From Streptomyces pactum (GTDB lineage: Bacteria; Actinomycetota; Actinomycetes; Streptomycetales; Streptomycetaceae): 64,000 bases of DNA. Where the stretch lies: NCBI RefSeq assembly GCF_016031615.1, contig NZ_JACYXC010000001.1:62001-126000 (forward strand), in the 5' to 3' direction. The notes beneath the pieces were generated by a model, which was not told the DNA's origin, made no database searches, and saw nothing but the letters and a program-made list of their open reading frames with translations. Of this stretch, positions 17,702 through 26,678 are shown piece after piece. The position numbers and the translations under genes are program-made. Every line of letters starts with the position of its first letter. The first letter of the stretch is position 1.

Positions 17702-18390
17702 ATGAACCTGCCGGTCCCCACCGATATGAGCGGCTACGCGGAGAAGCTGATACGCGGCCGTCACGCAACCCGCGCGTTCCGCCCGGACGCCGTTCCCGAG
17801 GACACGATGCGCGCGATCTTCTCCCTGGCCGGCGCCGCGCCGTCCAACTCCAACGCGCAGCCCTGGCAGGTGGAGGTGGTCAGCGGCGCCGCGCGTGAGC
17901 GCCTGGCCAACGCGTTGCAGGCGGCCCACGCCGCACGCCGCATCTCGGCCGACTACCCGTACTCCGAGGACATGTACGCGCAGGTGCACCAGGCGCGCCG
18001 GGCGGCGTTCGGCGCCCGGCTGTACGGAGCCCTGGGCATCGGCCCCGACGATCACGAGAGGCGCGGGTGGCCTACGACGCGCAGAGCCTGCGCTTCTACG
18101 GCGCGCCGCACGCCGCGTTCCTGTTCGTCACCGGGGACGGCGGGCCCCGGCTGGCCGCCGACGTCGGCGCCTACATGCAGACGCTGCTCCTGGCGATGGC
18201 CGCCTACGGCGTGGCGAGCTGCCCCCAAGGACTGCTGAGCTTCTACGCCGACACAGTCCGCGCCGAACTCACCACCACAGGACGACTGCTCCTGGGCATC
18301 TCCTTCGGCTACTCCGACGAAGCCGCACCGGCCAACCGCATCACCACCGAACGCGCGCCACTCGAAGAAATCACGACCTTCCACGACTGA
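17702..18390 (+). pseudogene. nitroreductase-family protein, frameshifted
   Basis: From ATG 17702 (after GAGGAG) the first frame reads KLIRGRHATRAFRPDAVPED and FSLAGAAPSNSNAQPWQVEV, the FMN-binding N-terminal half of the nitroreductase fold. Near 18058 the frame changes, and from there another frame gives VAYDAQSLRFYGAPHAAFLF, YMQTLLLAMAAYGVASCPQG and GRLLLGISFGYSDEAAPANR, the complete second half. One extra or two missing bases in GGCGCGGGTGG explain the break. The reconstructed protein is about 229 aa, normal for NAD(P)H-dependent nitroreductases. Only this lesion is seen, so it may be a sequence error. TetR operators lie upstream. Confidence 0.85.
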
Positions 18391-18491
18391 CCGCGCTTCG
18401 TTCGCTGCCGGGTGCGGGCCGCTGTGCCGGTGCGGGCTGCCGGCCGGGACGACGGGGTGGCGCCTGCCGTGGCGGCGCGTGCTGTCCGCGC

Positions 18492-19802
18492 CTATACGGG
18501 GAGCGCGGGAAACACGACGACCGAGCCGTCCTTGTCGCGGGCGATCTCGATCGCGACGTCCGTCGCGCGGCTCTTCACCGTGACGCCGTCGCCCAGTCTG
18601 CGAATCCGGTGTGCCGCGCTCATGAGGCGATCGACTTCACCGGTCGTGAAGACGGGTCGCAGCCCGTTCGGGCGTGCCAGCTCCAGTGCCGACAGGCGTA
18701 CCAGCACCTCGGCGATGCCGGTCTCCAGTTCGTCGAGGCGCTGCTGATCGCGCTGGAGGACGCGGGTGAAGTTCTCGAACGGGTTGCCGGGCTCGCTCTG
18801 GGCGTGCTCGACCGCCTGGAGGATCACCACCCGCCGCATCAGCGCGACGGCCAGGGAGGCGAGTTCGAGGTGGGCGCGGAACATGCCGCCCTGGTCGTCG
18901 ATCCCGGGGAACGACTTGGTCAAGGTGCTCAGCTCGACGGCCTCGCCCTCGGGCAGTCCGTCAAGTGTGCTCCGCCAGCGGGCCAGGCGGCGGCCGGCCT
19001 TGCTCAGCGCCGTGTTGATGGCATGCACCGCTGAGTCGAGCCCCAGCGAGACCCCGAGCTTGCCCTGGTCGAGCAGGATGGCGGTGGCTTTGTCGATGAC
19101 GCTGCGGCAGGCGTCGAGTTCGCTGAGCTCGTCGTCGAGTTTGTCCTGCTGCAGTTGCTCCAGCAGGTCCGTGATGTGATCGATGGCCTGCCGGCGTTTG
19201 TGGTCGGCGTGCGCGCTCACCCCCACCGCCACGGCCATGAGCACCAGCGGAGCGGCCACGGTGAGCGCGGTGCCGCCGGCGGCCGCGGCACCGGCGGTGG
19301 CACCGGCCCCGCCGGCCGTACCCGCCGCTGCCGCTCCCCCGACCGGCACGAACCTCGCTTTGGCGGCGATCCTGCCCGTGGAGCTGACGAGTTCGCCGTA
19401 GAGGCCGCCGGCACCCCCCTTCGGCACCATCGGGCGGATGATGCCCTGCCCGACCTGGGCGGCGACCTTCGCCGGGACCACCATGCGATACAGGCCCTCG
19501 CCGGAAGCGGTCGCTCTGGCCACCGTGAGGGAACTTCGCGCCGATTGCGCGATGAACTGTGACAGCTGCTGCGCCAGGGGGCTCGCGGCATCGAGTGGGA
19601 CGCCACGGCCGCGGTCGATCGTGCCGGGCAGCGGATGCACCTCAAGCGTGACGATCGGCTGGTCGGCCAGGACCGTGAGCACCCCGCGCAGTTCGGCCAG
19701 TCGATCGGCCGTCATCGGCTCGCCCGCGGTCAGCCCCGGCACCCGGACGTCAGCGGTCGCCAGCGTCCACACCGGCACAGTCACCTGACGGTCGTCGGTC
19801 AT
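18492..19802 (-). CDS. uncharacterised protein with central hydrophobic hairpin and helical C-terminal half
   Basis: The product is 436 aa and I do not recognise the family. Residues 1-150 are mixed alpha/beta (VWTLATADVRVPGLTAGEPM, EVHPLPGTIDRGRGVPLDAA). Residues about 155-198 are Gly/Ala-rich and hydrophobic (AAPLVLMAVAVGVSAH), consistent with one or two membrane helices. Residues 203-235 look like a coiled coil (ITDLLEQLQQDKLDDELSEL), and the rest is alpha-helical. No signal peptide is seen. The plan recalls membrane-inserting or colicin-like helical proteins, but that is only a shape resemblance. The start ATG at 19800-19802 follows GGGGGGATCCG. It appears monocistronic. Confidence 0.75.
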   Translation of the reverse strand: MTDDRQVTVPVWTLATADVRVPGLTAGEPMTADRLAELRGVLTVLADQPIVTLEVHPLPGTIDRGRGVPLDAASPLAQQLSQFIAQSARSSLTVARATASGEGLYRMVVPAKVAAQVGQGIIRPMVPKGGAGGLYGELVSSTGRIAAKARFVPVGGAAAAGTAGGAGATAGAAAAGGTALTVAAPLVLMAVAVGVSAHADHKRRQAIDHITDLLEQLQQDKLDDELSELDACRSVIDKATAILLDQGKLGVSLGLDSAVHAINTALSKAGRRLARWRSTLDGLPEGEAVELSTLTKSFPGIDDQGGMFRAHLELASLAVALMRRVVILQAVEHAQSEPGNPFENFTRVLQRDQQRLDELETGIAEVLVRLSALELARPNGLRPVFTTGEVDRLMSAAHRIRRLGDGVTVKSRATDVAIEIARDKDGSVVVFPALPV

Positions 19803-20156
19803 CGGATCCCCCCTCGGTTCCCGGCGGAAGCCTACGCCCGCCGCCACACACGAACCACGCAGGGCCGTCATCCGTGGATCACCGGCCTGTCGTCGCCCGC
19901 CGCACGGACCGGTGCACTCGATGTCGCGCTCGTCCATGACGACGACGTCGCACCCGGGTGGTACTCCGTCGGGCGCGGCACCGGGCGGCCCGTGGCCGCG
20001 CCCGGCCGTGATGGCGGAAGGAGGCACGGGCGATGATCACCAGGCCGGGCGCGCGGGTAGCATGGGCCGACTTGGCGAGGGGGACGGGGCAACCGGGGCC
20101 GGATCGGTGCCGGTGACGGTGCACACCCCCTCATGCCCACAGGGGAGGGGAATTCC
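19803..20156. other. divergent intergenic region
   Basis: This region separates the minus-strand orphan gene from the FG-GAP protein gene. A TAGCAT hexamer near 20059 could be a rightward -10. No gene is supported. Confidence 0.4.
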
Positions 20157-23100
20157 ATGATGCGTCACGGCGTGTTACGCCGTCGTCCCGCGCGGCGTGC
20201 GGGCGCGGTCTTCATCGTGTCCGCGGCTCTGGCGGCCGGGTTGAGCCCGCAGCTGCCGACGGCGTCCGCGGTGGACGGGCCCCAGGAGACGGTCGTACCG
20301 GCCACCCTGCGCAACACCGTCACCTCGGCGTCGTTGTTCTATGCCGACACCACGACGGGGAGCGACGGCGCCGGGGCACAGGGGGTCTTCCACCGCCTCG
20401 AAGGACACCGAGGCCTGGTGTGGACGCGTTACGTGGACGGGCAGACCTTCCCCGCCCCGGCGTATGAGGGCTCGCCGCCCACCAACGGGACGGGCAGCGA
20501 CACCTTGGCCCACCGCCTCGGCGACGGCCGCGTCGACCTGTGGGACGCGTCCGACGGGACGACGCGCACCCTCCGCATTCCGGAGGGGCAGCAACTGTTC
20601 AACATCACCGGCAGCGCCGTCTACGGCACCACGGCGGTCACCTACCGCAAGGTCACCGACGCCCAGGGGCGCAGCGCCTTCGAGTTCCATCTGCTCACCC
20701 CGGGGCCCGACGGGACCACGCGCGACGTGCGGGTCGAGGATGCGCCGGGTATGAGGCTGCACAGGCCGAGCGGGGCGGATGCCACGACGGTGCTCTTCAC
20801 AGCCGATTCGGACGGTTCCGGCCGTACCCGGGTGGTGGCCGTCGACCGGGAGAGCGGGCAGGTCCGCGGCTGGAGCGCGGAGATGCCCCCGGACTACTAC
20901 CACGCGAAGCTGGGCCGGGACCACGTCGTGGTCTACGGCATCAGTAAGGCGAAGGTGCTGGTGCTGCCACGTGCCGACCTCTCGGTGGCCGCCACCGAGG
21001 TTGAGTTGCAGGGCGGTGGCATCAACCCGGCCCAGGGCCTGGCGGTCGTGGGCGACTGGCTGGTCCACCGGCCCAGCAGCGGGACGGCGGTGCGGGCGCA
21101 GCCGATCGCCGGCGGTTCGTCGGTCACCATCGGCACGGCGAACCCCGGCGTCTCCGTCGGCCCCGCCGACAGCGCGGTCTTCGTCGGCCGGACCGCCACG
21201 GAGGACTGGGGCATCCAGCGCATCACCGCCGGTGCCGACGGCAGGCCCGTCGTCACCCGGGTCAAACCGCTGCCCAAGCCGCCCGCGGCGATCCAGGGGC
21301 TCTCCCTGGAGCAGGGCAGGCTGGTGGTCACCGACCCCAGCGGCGGGCGGCGCGACGACTACGTCCGCACCGTCGCCGCGTCCGGGCCCCCCACGTTCGG
21401 CGAGCGCACCGCGTTCACCCCCACCGATGTGCTCATCGCCGAGTGCCCGGCCGGGGACGCCGGATGCTCCCGGCTGCACGGCACCGCCGACGGACGCGTC
21501 GTCTGGGTGGAGCGCGACACCACGTCGTCGGGCTCCGACCGGCTCCGGGCCAACGGGCCGGGCCGCGGCCTGTTCGAGCGCGCGGTGCCCGCCGGCGGGC
21601 AGGTGACCGACGTGTCCGGCCGCTACGTCCTCCACGTCACGGCGAGCGGGAACCGCGTCTACCGCCTCGACGACTCCGCCGCGCCCCTCACCCGCCCACC
21701 GGGCGCCGCCGCGCTGTGGGGGGACGTGCTGTGGACCGCCGGCAGCGACCCGGGCAGCGTCACCGAGTACAGCCTGTCGACGGGGAAGACCACCCACACC
21801 CTCACCCTCGGCACCGGCTGCGTGCCCGAGGAACTGCAGGTGGTCGGCCGCTGGTTGTACTGGAGCTGTGGGCCGGACGCCGGGGCGGGGGTGTACGACC
21901 GGGTGACGAAGACGTCGGTACCCGTGCCGTCCGGGGAGGCGCGGCTCGGCGACGGCTACGTCGTCACCCACGACCGGCGCGCGGGGACGCTCACGCTCAC
22001 CACGGTCACCGGCGGGACCCCGGCGAGCCGCGTCATCGCCGAACTGCCCGACACCGGGGTCTCGCAGCGCGACGTGCGCTGGACCGTGGACGACTCCGGC
22101 GCCAACGCCGCCTACGTGGACGCCCAGGAGCGTGTCCACCTGGTGCCGTCGGGTGTGCCGGCCCAGCCCCTGGGTCTGCTGGGCCCGGCCGGCAACGCCT
22201 CCTCCCTCGACGCCGCCCGGCCCGGGACCACCCCGCGCACCCTCACCACGGTCCTGCTCTCCAAGCCCTCGGCGAGCTGGCGGCTGACGGTGCGGGACAA
22301 GGCGACCGGCAAGGTGGTGGACACCACCTCCGGCGGCGCCGCGCGCGGTGAGCTCACCGTCGGCTGGCACGGTGCCGTCCGGACATCGGCCGGCGAGGTG
22401 TTCTTCCCGAACGGGAAGTACGACTGGACCCTGTCGATCACCCCCGCCGACGGCACGGGCGCTCCGCTGGAGGTACGGGGCACGGTCGCCCTGAACGGCG
22501 GCGCCCCGGTCCTCCGCGACCACGCCGGCGCCCGCTCCCGCCCGGACGGCACCGGTGACCTGCTCACCCTCAGCACCTCCGGTGAGCTGGCCTTCCAGCA
22601 CGGCGACGGCAAGGGCGCGTTCTCCGGGAAGACGGCGTCCGGCGGCTGGCCCACCTCCGTGGTGGCGGTGCCGTTCGGCGACCTGAACAAGGACCGGTGC
22701 AACGACGTCCTGGTCCGGATGGCCGACGGCTCGCTGCGTGGCTACAAGCCCCGGTGCGGCGAGCGGCTGACCACCACCACGCCGTACACCAAGCTCGGGA
22801 CCGGCTGGAACGCCTACAACGTGCTCACCTCGCCCGGCGACCTCACCGGGGACAAGCGGCCCGACCTGCTGGCGAGGAAATCCTCGAACGGGGACATCCA
22901 CCTCTTCGCGGCCAACAGCGACGGGACACTGGCGGCCGGCCGGCGCATCCACTCGGGCTGGACCGGGTACACCAAGATCGCCGGGGCGGGCGACCTGAAC
23001 GGCGACGGCTTCGGCGACCTGCTGGCACGTCACAAGGACGGCACCCTCTACCGGCACGACGGGCAGCGCACCGGCAAGCTGAAGGACCGTGTGAAGGTCT

Positions 23101-23285
23101 TCGGCAACTGGGGAGCGTCCTACAACGCGATCGTCGGCGTCGGTGACCTCACCGGCGACGGCCGGAGCGACCTGGTGGTACGGGACTCCAGCGGGAACGT
23201 CTACCGCCACGACGGCAAGGGGAACGGGTCCTTCACCGCGCGGACGAAGATCGCCACGGGGTGGAAGCACAAGGCTCTCTTCTGA
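20157..23285 (+). CDS. secreted FG-GAP/VCBS-repeat beta-propeller protein
   Basis: The product is 1042 aa, starting at ATG 20157 behind GGGGAGGGG. It has a twin-Arg-rich signal peptide (RRRPARRAGAVFIVSAALAA, cut near TASA). The central region reads like successive beta-propeller blades (VGDWLVHRPSSGTAVRAQPI, GDVLWTAGSDPGSVTEYSLS). A FlgD-like Ig segment (SWRLTVRDKATGKVVDTTSG, GKYDWTLSITPADG) comes next. The C terminus has at least four FG-GAP calcium-binding repeats (FGDLNKDRCNDVLVRMADGS, GDLTGDKRPDLLARKSSNGD, GDLNGDGFGDLLARHKDGTL, GDLTGDGRSDLVVRDSSGNV). It probably acts outside the cell in adhesion or the aerial wall. Codon 7 is a TTA leucine, implying dependence on the bldA tRNA and developmental timing. 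Confidence 0.92.
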   Translation: MMRHGVLRRRPARRAGAVFIVSAALAAGLSPQLPTASAVDGPQETVVPATLRNTVTSASLFYADTTTGSDGAGAQGVFHRLEGHRGLVWTRYVDGQTFPAPAYEGSPPTNGTGSDTLAHRLGDGRVDLWDASDGTTRTLRIPEGQQLFNITGSAVYGTTAVTYRKVTDAQGRSAFEFHLLTPGPDGTTRDVRVEDAPGMRLHRPSGADATTVLFTADSDGSGRTRVVAVDRESGQVRGWSAEMPPDYYHAKLGRDHVVVYGISKAKVLVLPRADLSVAATEVELQGGGINPAQGLAVVGDWLVHRPSSGTAVRAQPIAGGSSVTIGTANPGVSVGPADSAVFVGRTATEDWGIQRITAGADGRPVVTRVKPLPKPPAAIQGLSLEQGRLVVTDPSGGRRDDYVRTVAASGPPTFGERTAFTPTDVLIAECPAGDAGCSRLHGTADGRVVWVERDTTSSGSDRLRANGPGRGLFERAVPAGGQVTDVSGRYVLHVTASGNRVYRLDDSAAPLTRPPGAAALWGDVLWTAGSDPGSVTEYSLSTGKTTHTLTLGTGCVPEELQVVGRWLYWSCGPDAGAGVYDRVTKTSVPVPSGEARLGDGYVVTHDRRAGTLTLTTVTGGTPASRVIAELPDTGVSQRDVRWTVDDSGANAAYVDAQERVHLVPSGVPAQPLGLLGPAGNASSLDAARPGTTPRTLTTVLLSKPSASWRLTVRDKATGKVVDTTSGGAARGELTVGWHGAVRTSAGEVFFPNGKYDWTLSITPADGTGAPLEVRGTVALNGGAPVLRDHAGARSRPDGTGDLLTLSTSGELAFQHGDGKGAFSGKTASGGWPTSVVAVPFGDLNKDRCNDVLVRMADGSLRGYKPRCGERLTTTTPYTKLGTGWNAYNVLTSPGDLTGDKRPDLLARKSSNGDIHLFAANSDGTLAAGRRIHSGWTGYTKIAGAGDLNGDGFGDLLARHKDGTLYRHDGQRTGKLKDRVKVFGNWGASYNAIVGVGDLTGDGRSDLVVRDSSGNVYRHDGKGNGSFTARTKIATGWKHKALF

Positions 23286-23324
23286 CCCGGACGCGGTGCC
23301 GGTGCCGGTGCCGGTGTCCGGGTC
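23284..23324 (+). terminator. hairpin after the FG-GAP protein gene
   Basis: GACCCGGAC pairs with GTCCGGGTC around a loop of GGTGCC repeats. It overlaps the TGA stop, is GC-rich and has no U-tract. Plausible factor-independent termination structure. Confidence 0.45.
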
Positions 23325-23564
23325 CGACGGGGCCCGGACCCGGGCACCGGCCCGCCGCCCCGGTCCCAGGTGCCCGCCGTCCCTGCCACCGCCCGGACCG
23401 GCCGCTCGCCCCCAGTCCGTTGGCCGCCCGGACCGGACCGGCCGGGCCCCGGGCAGCGATGCCCCGCCCGGCTCCCCGGGCCTCTCCTCACGGGAGACCG
23501 TGACCGCCAACCGGCCTCAGACGAGGCCGCCTCGGGTGGGGGCCGGTTCTCCACGCTGCTGTGG

Positions 23565-23897
23565 CTACGGCGTCGCGGTCGGTTGGCCGGAGCCGGGAAG
23601 CAAGGGGCGCATGAAGGTGCGCTCGTAGCGCAGTACACAGCCGCTGTCGTCTCTGATGCGATCCGCGTCGATGAAATCCGGGTGCCGGCCGAACAGGGAT
23701 CGGTACTGCTCGTAGGCCGCCAGGCTGGGGAAGGTGAACAAGGCCAGCGCCTTGTCGCTCGCTCCTTCAGCGGGAAGGTAGTACCCGTGGTGTGTGCCGC
23801 CGTGCCGGTCCACCAATTCCATCCAGCGCCGCCCGAATCTCTCGAATGATTCGATTTTTGCCGGATCGATCACGTACTCGACAACGCAAGTAATCAC
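23565..23897 (-). CDS. NIPSNAP-family protein
   Basis: The product is 110 aa. VEYVIDPAKIESFERFGRRW, HGYYLPAEGASDKALALFTF and AAYEQYRSLFGRHPDFIDAD are typical of bacterial NIPSNAP proteins, a small ferredoxin-like alpha/beta fold usually found as dimers. No reaction has been assigned. The start is GTG at 23895-23897, with only a weak ribosome-binding site. It stands alone between a secreted-protein gene and a long gap. Confidence 0.85.
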   Translation of the reverse strand: MITCVVEYVIDPAKIESFERFGRRWMELVDRHGGTHHGYYLPAEGASDKALALFTFPSLAAYEQYRSLFGRHPDFIDADRIRDDSGCVLRYERTFMRPLLPGSGQPTATP

Positions 23898-24395
23898 CTG
23901 GTGAGGCTAACGTACCGCCGGTGGGCGGTGCGGAGGGCCGAGGTGCCGGCACGTGGCGCTTGACGCGATGGCTGCCTGGTCAATCCCTCCACCGACAGCC
24001 CGGGTATGCCCGTTCACCCGGGCGCGACATGGCCCACGCCGGGCGAGCCGCACCGCACAGCCGGTTGCCCGGACGAACCGGCCCTTGCCGGAGCCGGGGG
24101 TCCGGCCAAAGTGGTGTGTGGAGCTGACACGGCGACGGTGCCGACCGCAACGTTCGCACGCTTCGCGGCCCAACACTCCCCTCACCCAGGCGGTGCTGTG
24201 TGTCCTGCGGACTCCGGTAGGAGGCGAAGAAGGTCCGTCCAGCAGCCGTATGGTCCGCATGGGCACGGTGGGGTTGAGGGCCCGGCCTCGGTGCGCGGTC
24301 CCGGCGCCGCCTCGCGGTCCGGCGGCCGCATCCGCCCGCACCCCGTCCGGGCGGGTGCGGGCGGTGCTTCGGGCCGGCGGGGCGGACGCGCCCGG
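23898..24395. other. gap without a supported gene
   Basis: Open frames on both strands here have no family resemblance and irregular codon use. No strong dyads were noticed. Confidence 0.4.
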
Positions 24396-25853
24396 TCACT
24401 CCCGCGCGCGGAGCATCTCGCGGTCGGCGCTCGGCCCGGTCCGGGGCGGCGGGCCGGTCCGCGGGAGGACGGTGAGGGCGATGAGGACGGCGGCGAGCAG
24501 GAGTGCGGCACCGAGGGACAGGCCGAGCGCGTACCCGTCGTTCAGGGCCTCCGGGCTGGTGTCCCGGCCGGTGCGGTGATGGGCCGCGGTACCGAGGGCG
24601 GCGAGTCCGAGTGAGGCGCCGATCTGTCGTGAGCTGCTGAGCAGGCCCGAGGCGGTGCCGGCCTCGTGGGGTGCGACGCCGGCGGTGGCGATGGAGACCA
24701 CCGGCCCCAGGCAGAGCCCGAAGCCGGTGCCGGTGACGAGCGAGGGCCCCAGGACGTCGGTGGCGAAGGATCCGTCGGGGTCGATCAGGCCGAACCAGGC
24801 GAGCCCGGCCGCGGTGAGGAGTCCGCCGGCGACCAGCAGGAGGCGGGGAGGGAGACGGTGGCCGAGCCGGATGGCGAGCACGGAACCGGCGACCACCGCG
24901 AGGGCGAACGGCAGGAACATGAGCCCGGTCGGCGCCGGGCCCGTCCCCAGGACCTGCTGGAGATACAGGGACAGGAAGTAGAAGGCCGCGGCCATGGCCG
25001 CCCCGACCAGCAGGTTGTAGGCGTTCGCCCCGGCGACCGAGCGGTTGGCCAACAGGCCGGGCCCGACCAGCGGTTCGCGGGTGGTGGTCCGCTCCACGTG
25101 GACGAACGCGACCAGCAGCGCGGCGGCGGCCGCCAGCGTCGTCAGGGTGGTCGGCGAGGTCCACGGATGCCGGTCGGTACGGACGACACCGAACACCAGC
25201 AGGGACATGCCGGACGCCGCCAGGACCGCGCCGAGCACGTCCGGACGGCCCCCGCGAACGGTCGGCGGGTCGGCGGCGACGCCCCTCCGGGCCAGGGCCA
25301 GCGCGCCGGCGGCCATCGGTACGTTCACGAACATCACCCAGCGCCAGCCGACGTACTCGGTGAGCAGGCCGCCGATCAGGACGCCCAGGGCGCCTCCGGC
25401 GGCGTTCGCCGCGCTCCACACCCCGAAGGCCCGGACGCGGGCCTTCCCGGTGGGGAACGCCGAGGTCAGCAGCGCCAGCGCGGCCGGAGCCAGCGCGGCG
25501 GCGCCGATGCCCTGCCCGGCGCGGGCGGCGATCAGCTGGCCGGGCTCCCGGGCGAGCCCGCCGGCGAGCGAGGCGAGGCCGAACAGGCCGAGCCCGAGCA
25601 GCAGGACCCGCCTGCGACCGTACCGGTCGGCGGCCTTGCCGCCCAGCAGGAGCAGCCCGCCGAAGGCGAGGGCATAGGCGTGGATCACCCAGGCCAGGCC
25701 CACCGCGTCGAAGCCGAGGCCGGTGGCGATGCGGGGAAGTCCGACGTTCACCACCGTCAGATCCAGCGACACCATGAACTGCACCACGGCCACCGCGGCG
25801 AGTGTGAGCCCCGGCCGGGCCTCCCTGTCGTGCCTTCGCCCCATCGCGGCCAT
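24396..25853 (-). CDS. MFS drug-efflux transporter, DHA2-like (14 TM)
   Basis: The product is about 485 aa. AVAVVQFMVSLDLTVVNVGL with PRIATGLGFDAVGLAWVIHA is the TM1-TM2 signature of DHA2 proton-drug antiporters. AADRYGRRRVLLLGLGLFGL is motif A, followed by AARAGQGIGAAALAPAALAL and ANAAGGALGVLIGGLLTEYV (motif C-like). Hydrophobic segments continue to LGAALLLAAVLIALTVLP. It exports small molecules from the cell. The chosen start is ATG at 25851-25853, after GAGGA. An earlier ATG (25878-25880) lies inside the predicted operator. The divergent TetR at 25965 is the probable repressor, with the pumped drug as inducer. Confidence 0.9.
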   Translation of the reverse strand: MAAMGRRHDREARPGLTLAAVAVVQFMVSLDLTVVNVGLPRIATGLGFDAVGLAWVIHAYALAFGGLLLLGGKAADRYGRRRVLLLGLGLFGLASLAGGLAREPGQLIAARAGQGIGAAALAPAALALLTSAFPTGKARVRAFGVWSAANAAGGALGVLIGGLLTEYVGWRWVMFVNVPMAAGALALARRGVAADPPTVRGGRPDVLGAVLAASGMSLLVFGVVRTDRHPWTSPTTLTTLAAAAALLVAFVHVERTTTREPLVGPGLLANRSVAGANAYNLLVGAAMAAAFYFLSLYLQQVLGTGPAPTGLMFLPFALAVVAGSVLAIRLGHRLPPRLLLVAGGLLTAAGLAWFGLIDPDGSFATDVLGPSLVTGTGFGLCLGPVVSIATAGVAPHEAGTASGLLSSSRQIGASLGLAALGTAAHHRTGRDTSPEALNDGYALGLSLGAALLLAAVLIALTVLPRTGPPPRTGPSADREMLRARE

Positions 25854-25870
25854 CCGTCCTCGCGACAACT

Positions 25871-25889
25871 TTTCGAACATGTTCCGAAA
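25871..25889. promoter_or_regulatory. TetR-type operator between MFS pump and regulator genes
   Basis: TTTCG and CGAAA arms flank an AT-rich centre that contains the perfect 10-bp palindrome GAACATGTTC (25875-25884). It lies just upstream of the chosen MFS start and about 75 bp before the TetR gene, where a repressor would control both. Confidence 0.6.
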
Positions 25890-25964
25890 GTAGCAGAGGC
25901 GGGCCGTCACGGACCAGGGAAGGTGGTCCCGTACCGGCTTCGCGGCGGAGGCCGGCGGGGCGGC

Positions 25965-26678
25965 ATGATGGGGCCCATGCATCGACCGCGCGCAGCGCAC
26001 GGCCGCACCGGCCGGCCGCCTCTGACCTCCCGGGCGCAGATCCTGGCCGCGGCCCGCCGGCTCATCGACCGGGACGGCTGGGAGAAGCTGACCATCCGTC
26101 GGCTGGCCACCGAGGCCGGCGTCGGCGCGACGACCCTGTACCACCACATCAGGGACAAGGAGGACCTGCTCGTCCTGCTCCTCAACGACCACGTCGAGCG
26201 GATCGAGCGGCCGGCGCTGCCCGACGGGCCGCGCGACCGCATCCTGGCGGCCGCCGCCGCGATGCACGACGCCCTCGCCGCCTGGCCGTGGGCCGCCGAG
26301 GTCCTCACCATCGACGGATTCGTCGGCCGCCTCGACGCGTCGGCGCTGTGGATGGTCGAGACGGTCGTGGCCGCGGCCGACGACTGCGGATGCACGCCCG
26401 CCCAGGCCGTGGGCCTCTTCCGCAGCATCTGGTACTACACGGTCGGCGAGATCCTCGTCCGCTCCCACTCGGCCCGCCGGCGCACCGACGGCGAGCGCCC
26501 CGCCGTCCGTGACACCTCCTTCGCCGGTCTCGATGCCTCCCGGGTGCCCCACCTGGCCGCCATCGGGGATCGCTGGCCCGAGCTGGCCGCCCGTGACACC
26601 TATCCCCAGGGGCTCCGCGCGCTCGTCGACGGGCTGCTCGCCCAGGCCGTGCCGGCGGCCGGCCGGGACACCGGCTGA
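25965..26678 (+). CDS. TetR-family regulator with TetR_C-type ligand domain
   Basis: The product is 237 aa. The HTH is SRAQILAAARRLIDRDGWEK, LTIRRLATEAGVGATTLYHH and IRDKEDLLVLLLNDHVERIE. The longer C-terminal half (PWAAEVLTIDGFVGRLDASA, AVGLFRSIWYYTVGEILVRS) is like tetracycline-repressor-type regulators of efflux pumps. Starts at 25965, 25968 and 25977 are possible. It is transcribed divergently from a DHA2 pump, which it very likely represses until a drug binds. Confidence 0.9.
   Translation: MMGPMHRPRAAHGRTGRPPLTSRAQILAAARRLIDRDGWEKLTIRRLATEAGVGATTLYHHIRDKEDLLVLLLNDHVERIERPALPDGPRDRILAAAAAMHDALAAWPWAAEVLTIDGFVGRLDASALWMVETVVAAADDCGCTPAQAVGLFRSIWYYTVGEILVRSHSARRRTDGERPAVRDTSFAGLDASRVPHLAAIGDRWPELAARDTYPQGLRALVDGLLAQAVPAAGRDTG

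Noticed and set aside
20175..23510. 1111-aa minus-strand open frame
   Set aside because: Shadow of the FG-GAP protein gene; low-complexity translation, no domain.
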